Origin: Fen-178 sp049516835 | GTDB taxonomy: Bacteria > Acidobacteriota > Terriglobia > Bryobacterales > Bryobacteraceae | Reading direction: 5' to 3' | DNA length: 17,940 nucleotides | Assembly: GCA_049516835.1 (NCBI GenBank) | Contig: JBEKSR010000117.1 | Span: forward strand, 1-17,940 | In this document: one piece after another, positions 15,545 through 17,940 of the stretch | Layout: every line of letters starts with the position of its first letter | Position numbering within the stretch: position 1 is the stretch's first letter | Notes under the pieces: generated by a model | Seen by the model: the letters and a program-made list of their open reading frames with translations, nothing else | The model's database searches: none | What the model was told of the DNA's origin: nothing | Position numbers and translations under genes: made by a program

Positions 15545-17643
15545 ACCTTGGCCGCGGTTGGGTGCGCACCGGTCTCGACCGCCTCGGGCTCGAGAAGCGC
15601 GGGGATTTCGACGGTAAAGCGCGCGCCGGCCGGCTGGTTGTCCTCGACCCGGATGGTGCCGTTGTGCTCGGCCACAATATGGCTCACGATGGCGAGACCG
15701 AGGCCCGTGCCGCGATTCTTAGTCGAAAAATAGGGCAGGAAGAGTTTTTCCTTTTCATCGGGGCTGACGCCGCAGCCCGAATCGGCGACCACCAGCTCGA
15801 CCGTCTCGGCCGCGCCGGGCTGGGTGGCGATATAGAGCTTCTTCACCAGCGAATCCTGCATGGCTTCGGCGGCGTTGTCCACCAGGTTCACCACGGCGCG
15901 CTCGAATTGCTCGCGGTCCAGGTTCACGGGCGGCAACCCCGCGCCGAAGTTGGTTTCGATGGAAATGCCGTCCAACCGCCCGTGGAAAACGGCCAGCGCG
16001 CCGGCCACTACCTGGTTCAGATCGGAACGCACGGGCTGGGCGGAGGGGAAGCGCGCGAATTGGGAGAACTCGTCCACCAGCGTTTTCACCGATTCCACGG
16101 ATTTGGAGATGGTGGCGGCGCACTCCTGCACGATGCGGGCGGCGCCGGGCGGCAGATCGAGGCGGCCGAGCTGCCGGCCGATGCGCTCGGCGGAAAGCGC
16201 GATGGGGGTCAGCGGGTTCTTGATTTCGTGGGCCACGCGGCGGGCCACCTCGTGCCAGGCGTCGGCCTTCTGCGCGCGCAGCAGCTCGCTGGTGTCTTCC
16301 AGCACCACCACGAACCCCGAGGTGAGCTTCTCTTCGAGCGCCGAAACCGTGATGGCGAGATGCAGCTTGCGGTTCTCGGTGCGCAGCTCGAGCTGGCGCG
16401 AAGCCACGCCGGTGCGGCGCGCGCGCTTCATGAGGTACTTGATTTCGGCGGTGTCCTCGCGCGAGAAGAGGTCCTCGAGGCGCGTGGCGCGGGCCGCCTG
16501 TTGGGCCGGAAAGATCTTGGAAAGCGCCTGGTTCACGCGCTGGATGGAGCCGTCGGCGCCAATCGAGATGACGCCGGTGGGGATGCTTTCGAGGATCGCC
16601 TCGGTGAAGCGGCGGCGGCGGTCGAGCTCCAGGTTGCTGGTCTCGAGTTCCTGGGTCATCTGGTTGAAGCCGCGCACCAGGGAAGCCAGCTCGTCGGTGG
16701 CGCGCACCTGGACGCGGTGCTTGAGGTTGCCGCGGCGCACTTCGCGGGCGGCATCCAGCAGCGCGGCAATGGGAACGCTGATCTGCTTGGACAGGAACAG
16801 CGCGATCCAGGTTGCCATGAACAGCACGAACAGCGTGATCACGGCCATGAGCATCACGTAAAACAGCTTGAAATTCTTGCTGACCTTGCGGATCTCACTC
16901 CATTCCTTGTTGTACTTTTCGATGGCCGCGGTTTGCCGCGCCACGTCCAGCGGGAGCCGCGAAGTCAGCGCGGCATAGCCGATGGTTGTGCCGCCGCTGG
17001 TGACGGGCGCGCGGGCCATGACGGTGAGGCCGTCGTCACGCCGGGCGGTGTACGGCCCCGAGGAGTCCAGCGGCGCGTTGCCGGAAGCGGGGAGGATGGC
17101 CGCCGATACCAACCCCTGGGTCTTGGAGAAGCGCTCGAGGAACCCGGGCGTGCGCACCCCATCCGCCAGGAGCTGGCGCGTCTCCGGCTGCGCGGCTAGT
17201 AGAGCGGCCTGCGTGTTGACTTTGTCCTGAATGTCGCGCTGGAGCAGGACGGAGGCCTCGACGAAGAGCTGCACCTCGTTGTCGGCGGGTTTTCGGAACC
17301 ACGCTTCCAGGCTGTGATTGAGCACTTCATAGCTGAAGAGCACCAGGAAGAAGACCGGAAGGAAACTCAGGGTGAGGGCGCCCACCACCAGCTTGGTCTT
17401 GATGCGCGAGCCTTCGCGGTTGCTCTGCCGCTCCACGTACAGCTTGACGCTTTCGCGGAACAGAATGAACCCGAGGGTCACCATGAGGACGAAGATGAGG
17501 CTCGAGGTGGCCCAGAAAATGAACGTCTGGTAGGGATCCGACGGGCCGAACTGCCACGGACTGAAGGAGCCCTGCCACACCACCAGCGCCACGGACAACA
17601 CCAGCGCCACGACGGCGAACCCGTAAAGCAGGGGCTTTCTCAT
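15541..17643 (-). CDS. ntrY: NtrY-like membrane sensor histidine kinase (HAMP-PAS-HisKA)
   Basis: A 700-residue kinase with the NtrY layout: three N-terminal membrane helices (about 5-24, 40-62, 85-107), an extracytoplasmic region to about 258, a fourth helix (260-284), a HAMP linker (about 285-340), a PAS domain (about 345-455), HisKA with H472 in VAHEIKNPLTPIALSAERI, and a HATPase domain (NLVDNAAEAM 586-595, DSGCG 621, GTGLG 645-649). The ATG at 17643 is supported by the hydrophobic start and a TATAAT box just upstream; no strong ribosome-binding site is seen. It overlaps the regulator gene by 4 bases. It is probably the first gene of a four-gene regulatory run. The signal is unknown; nitrogen or redox sensing would be by analogy only. 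Confidence 0.9.
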   Translation of the reverse strand: MRKPLLYGFAVVALVLSVALVVWQGSFSPWQFGPSDPYQTFIFWATSSLIFVLMVTLGFILFRESVKLYVERQSNREGSRIKTKLVVGALTLSFLPVFFLVLFSYEVLNHSLEAWFRKPADNEVQLFVEASVLLQRDIQDKVNTQAALLAAQPETRQLLADGVRTPGFLERFSKTQGLVSAAILPASGNAPLDSSGPYTARRDDGLTVMARAPVTSGGTTIGYAALTSRLPLDVARQTAAIEKYNKEWSEIRKVSKNFKLFYVMLMAVITLFVLFMATWIALFLSKQISVPIAALLDAAREVRRGNLKHRVQVRATDELASLVRGFNQMTQELETSNLELDRRRRFTEAILESIPTGVISIGADGSIQRVNQALSKIFPAQQAARATRLEDLFSREDTAEIKYLMKRARRTGVASRQLELRTENRKLHLAITVSALEEKLTSGFVVVLEDTSELLRAQKADAWHEVARRVAHEIKNPLTPIALSAERIGRQLGRLDLPPGAARIVQECAATISKSVESVKTLVDEFSQFARFPSAQPVRSDLNQVVAGALAVFHGRLDGISIETNFGAGLPPVNLDREQFERAVVNLVDNAAEAMQDSLVKKLYIATQPGAAETVELVVADSGCGVSPDEKEKLFLPYFSTKNRGTGLGLAIVSHIVAEHNGTIRVEDNQPAGARFTVEIPALLEPEAVETGAHPTAAKV

Positions 17644-17661
17644 GGGACGGCTCTATTCTCG

Positions 17662-17667
17662 ATTATA
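17662..17667 (-). promoter_or_regulatory. -10 box upstream of the NtrY-like gene
   Basis: The minus strand reads TATAAT, an exact match to the vegetative -10 consensus, placed so that transcription would begin near 17655, a dozen bases before the ATG. No good -35 hexamer is found at 16-18 bases upstream, so promoter strength is uncertain. Confidence 0.45.
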
Positions 17668-17764
17668 CGGGTAGCGCCAGCGGCGTAGCGCCCGATGCGG
17701 GTCTTGCCGCCGGTGGGCGGCGGAAGAAACAGGCCGCCATAGGAACCATGCAAGAGTGATTTCA

Positions 17765-17809
17765 CATTGGCTGCCTGGGCCATCGTGGCGCAGGCACTCG
17801 TGCCCAATG
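17765..17809. repeat. Long imperfect hairpin in the ntrY upstream region
   Basis: Nested complementary arms are present: CATTGG/CCAATG outside, TGCCTG/CAGGCA in the middle, and GCCA/TGGC around a TCG loop. They are separated by a single G-G mismatch and an asymmetric CTCGTGC bulge. The right side can also fold alternatively as GGCA-CTCG-TGCC. The function is not known; it could be part of a dispersed repeat or an untranslated RNA. The 200 bases before the terminal cloverleaf hold no gene that I can support. Confidence 0.45.
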
Positions 17810-17845
17810 CCACTTAGCTTTCGTGAAATCGATATTCTGCATGGA

Positions 17846-17938
17846 TTGTGGGGCGGGCAATCCTGCCCGCAAGCCGGCCTTCCGGCCGGCTGGACCCGCT
17901 GGAAAGCGGGTCCGCAGGCTGAAAAGCCTGCCCCACAA
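17846..17938. repeat. Cloverleaf-like element of four abutting tetraloop hairpins
   Basis: An outer stem, TTGTGGGGC (17846-17854) with GCCCCACAA (17930-17938), encloses four perfect hairpins: 17853-17870 (7 bp, loop ATCC), 17872-17891 (8 bp, TTCC), 17892-17913 (9 bp, GGAA) and 17914-17931 (7 bp, GAAA). Only one base separates the first two; the rest abut directly. Two bases of the outer stem are shared with hairpin 1 and two with hairpin 4. Very similar modular hairpin repeats are, to my knowledge, scattered between genes in Acidobacteria and some other phyla. Mobility and function are not established. Confidence 0.7.
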
Positions 17939-17940
17939 GT

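Noticed and set aside
15169..17199. Long plus-strand open frame (676 codons) opposite the NtrY/NtrX genes
   Set aside because: It is antisense to two well-supported genes with full kinase and regulator motifs, and its translation shows no recognisable family.
17706..17721. GCCGCC-GGTG-GGCGGC hairpin as a terminator upstream of ntrY
   Set aside because: It is GC-rich but has no T-run on either strand and could arise by chance in high-GC DNA.
17853..17931. CRISPR-like array at the right end
   Set aside because: The repeated units are hairpins with different stem sequences and no spacers, so they are not direct repeats.

Overview
The window looks like a chromosomal segment of an Acidobacteriota bacterium, most likely near the Solibacter/Bryobacter group. 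The evidence is high-GC coding throughout, the start of a VWFA-related protein of the acidobacterial type, and a terminal multi-hairpin repeat of a kind I associate with that phylum. This assignment is inference, because no rRNA or phylogenetic marker was searched.

Left part (1-5383): the N-terminus of a secreted VWFA-type protein (minus strand) lies head to head with comF. An HNH endonuclease-family gene directly abuts comF. A solitary nuoM (complex I proton-pumping subunit) follows on the minus strand. Next is a tightly overlapping plus-strand triad: an ECF sigma factor, a zinc-finger anti-sigma factor with two membrane segments, and a membrane protein ending in a double zinc ribbon. A periplasmic thiol peroxidase of the glutathione peroxidase family converges on the triad.

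Middle (5439-10912, all minus strand): a five-gene redox operon. In transcription order it holds a 97-residue protein with a duplicated four-Cys motif, a NuoE/HydC-like subunit with an added zinc-ribbon tail, a NuoF/HydB-like NADH-binding flavoprotein with extra iron-sulfur domains, a HoxU/NuoG-N-like iron-sulfur protein, and an FMN-binding glutamate-synthase-like subunit. The layout resembles an electron-bifurcating HydABC-type complex whose hydrogenase subunit is replaced by a GltB-like flavoprotein. A 100-bp MITE-like hairpin with 17-bp perfect terminal repeats sits exactly in the stop codon of the last gene. It is flanked by TA duplications and appears to have rebuilt the stop codon with one added residue.

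Right part (11059-17643, minus strand): two two-component systems in one run. They are a membrane NtrY-like kinase with an NtrX-like regulator, then a soluble GAF-domain kinase with a canonical sigma-54 activator (intact GAFTGA). Between this regulator and the redox operon lies a good sigma-54 promoter (-24/-12) pointing into the operon. The simplest reading is that the second system switches on the redox complex through sigma-54.

The last 300 bases hold the ntrY promoter region, a long imperfect hairpin, and a striking cloverleaf-like element of four abutting tetraloop hairpins closed by an outer stem. No tRNA, rRNA, CRISPR array or intact insertion sequence was seen.
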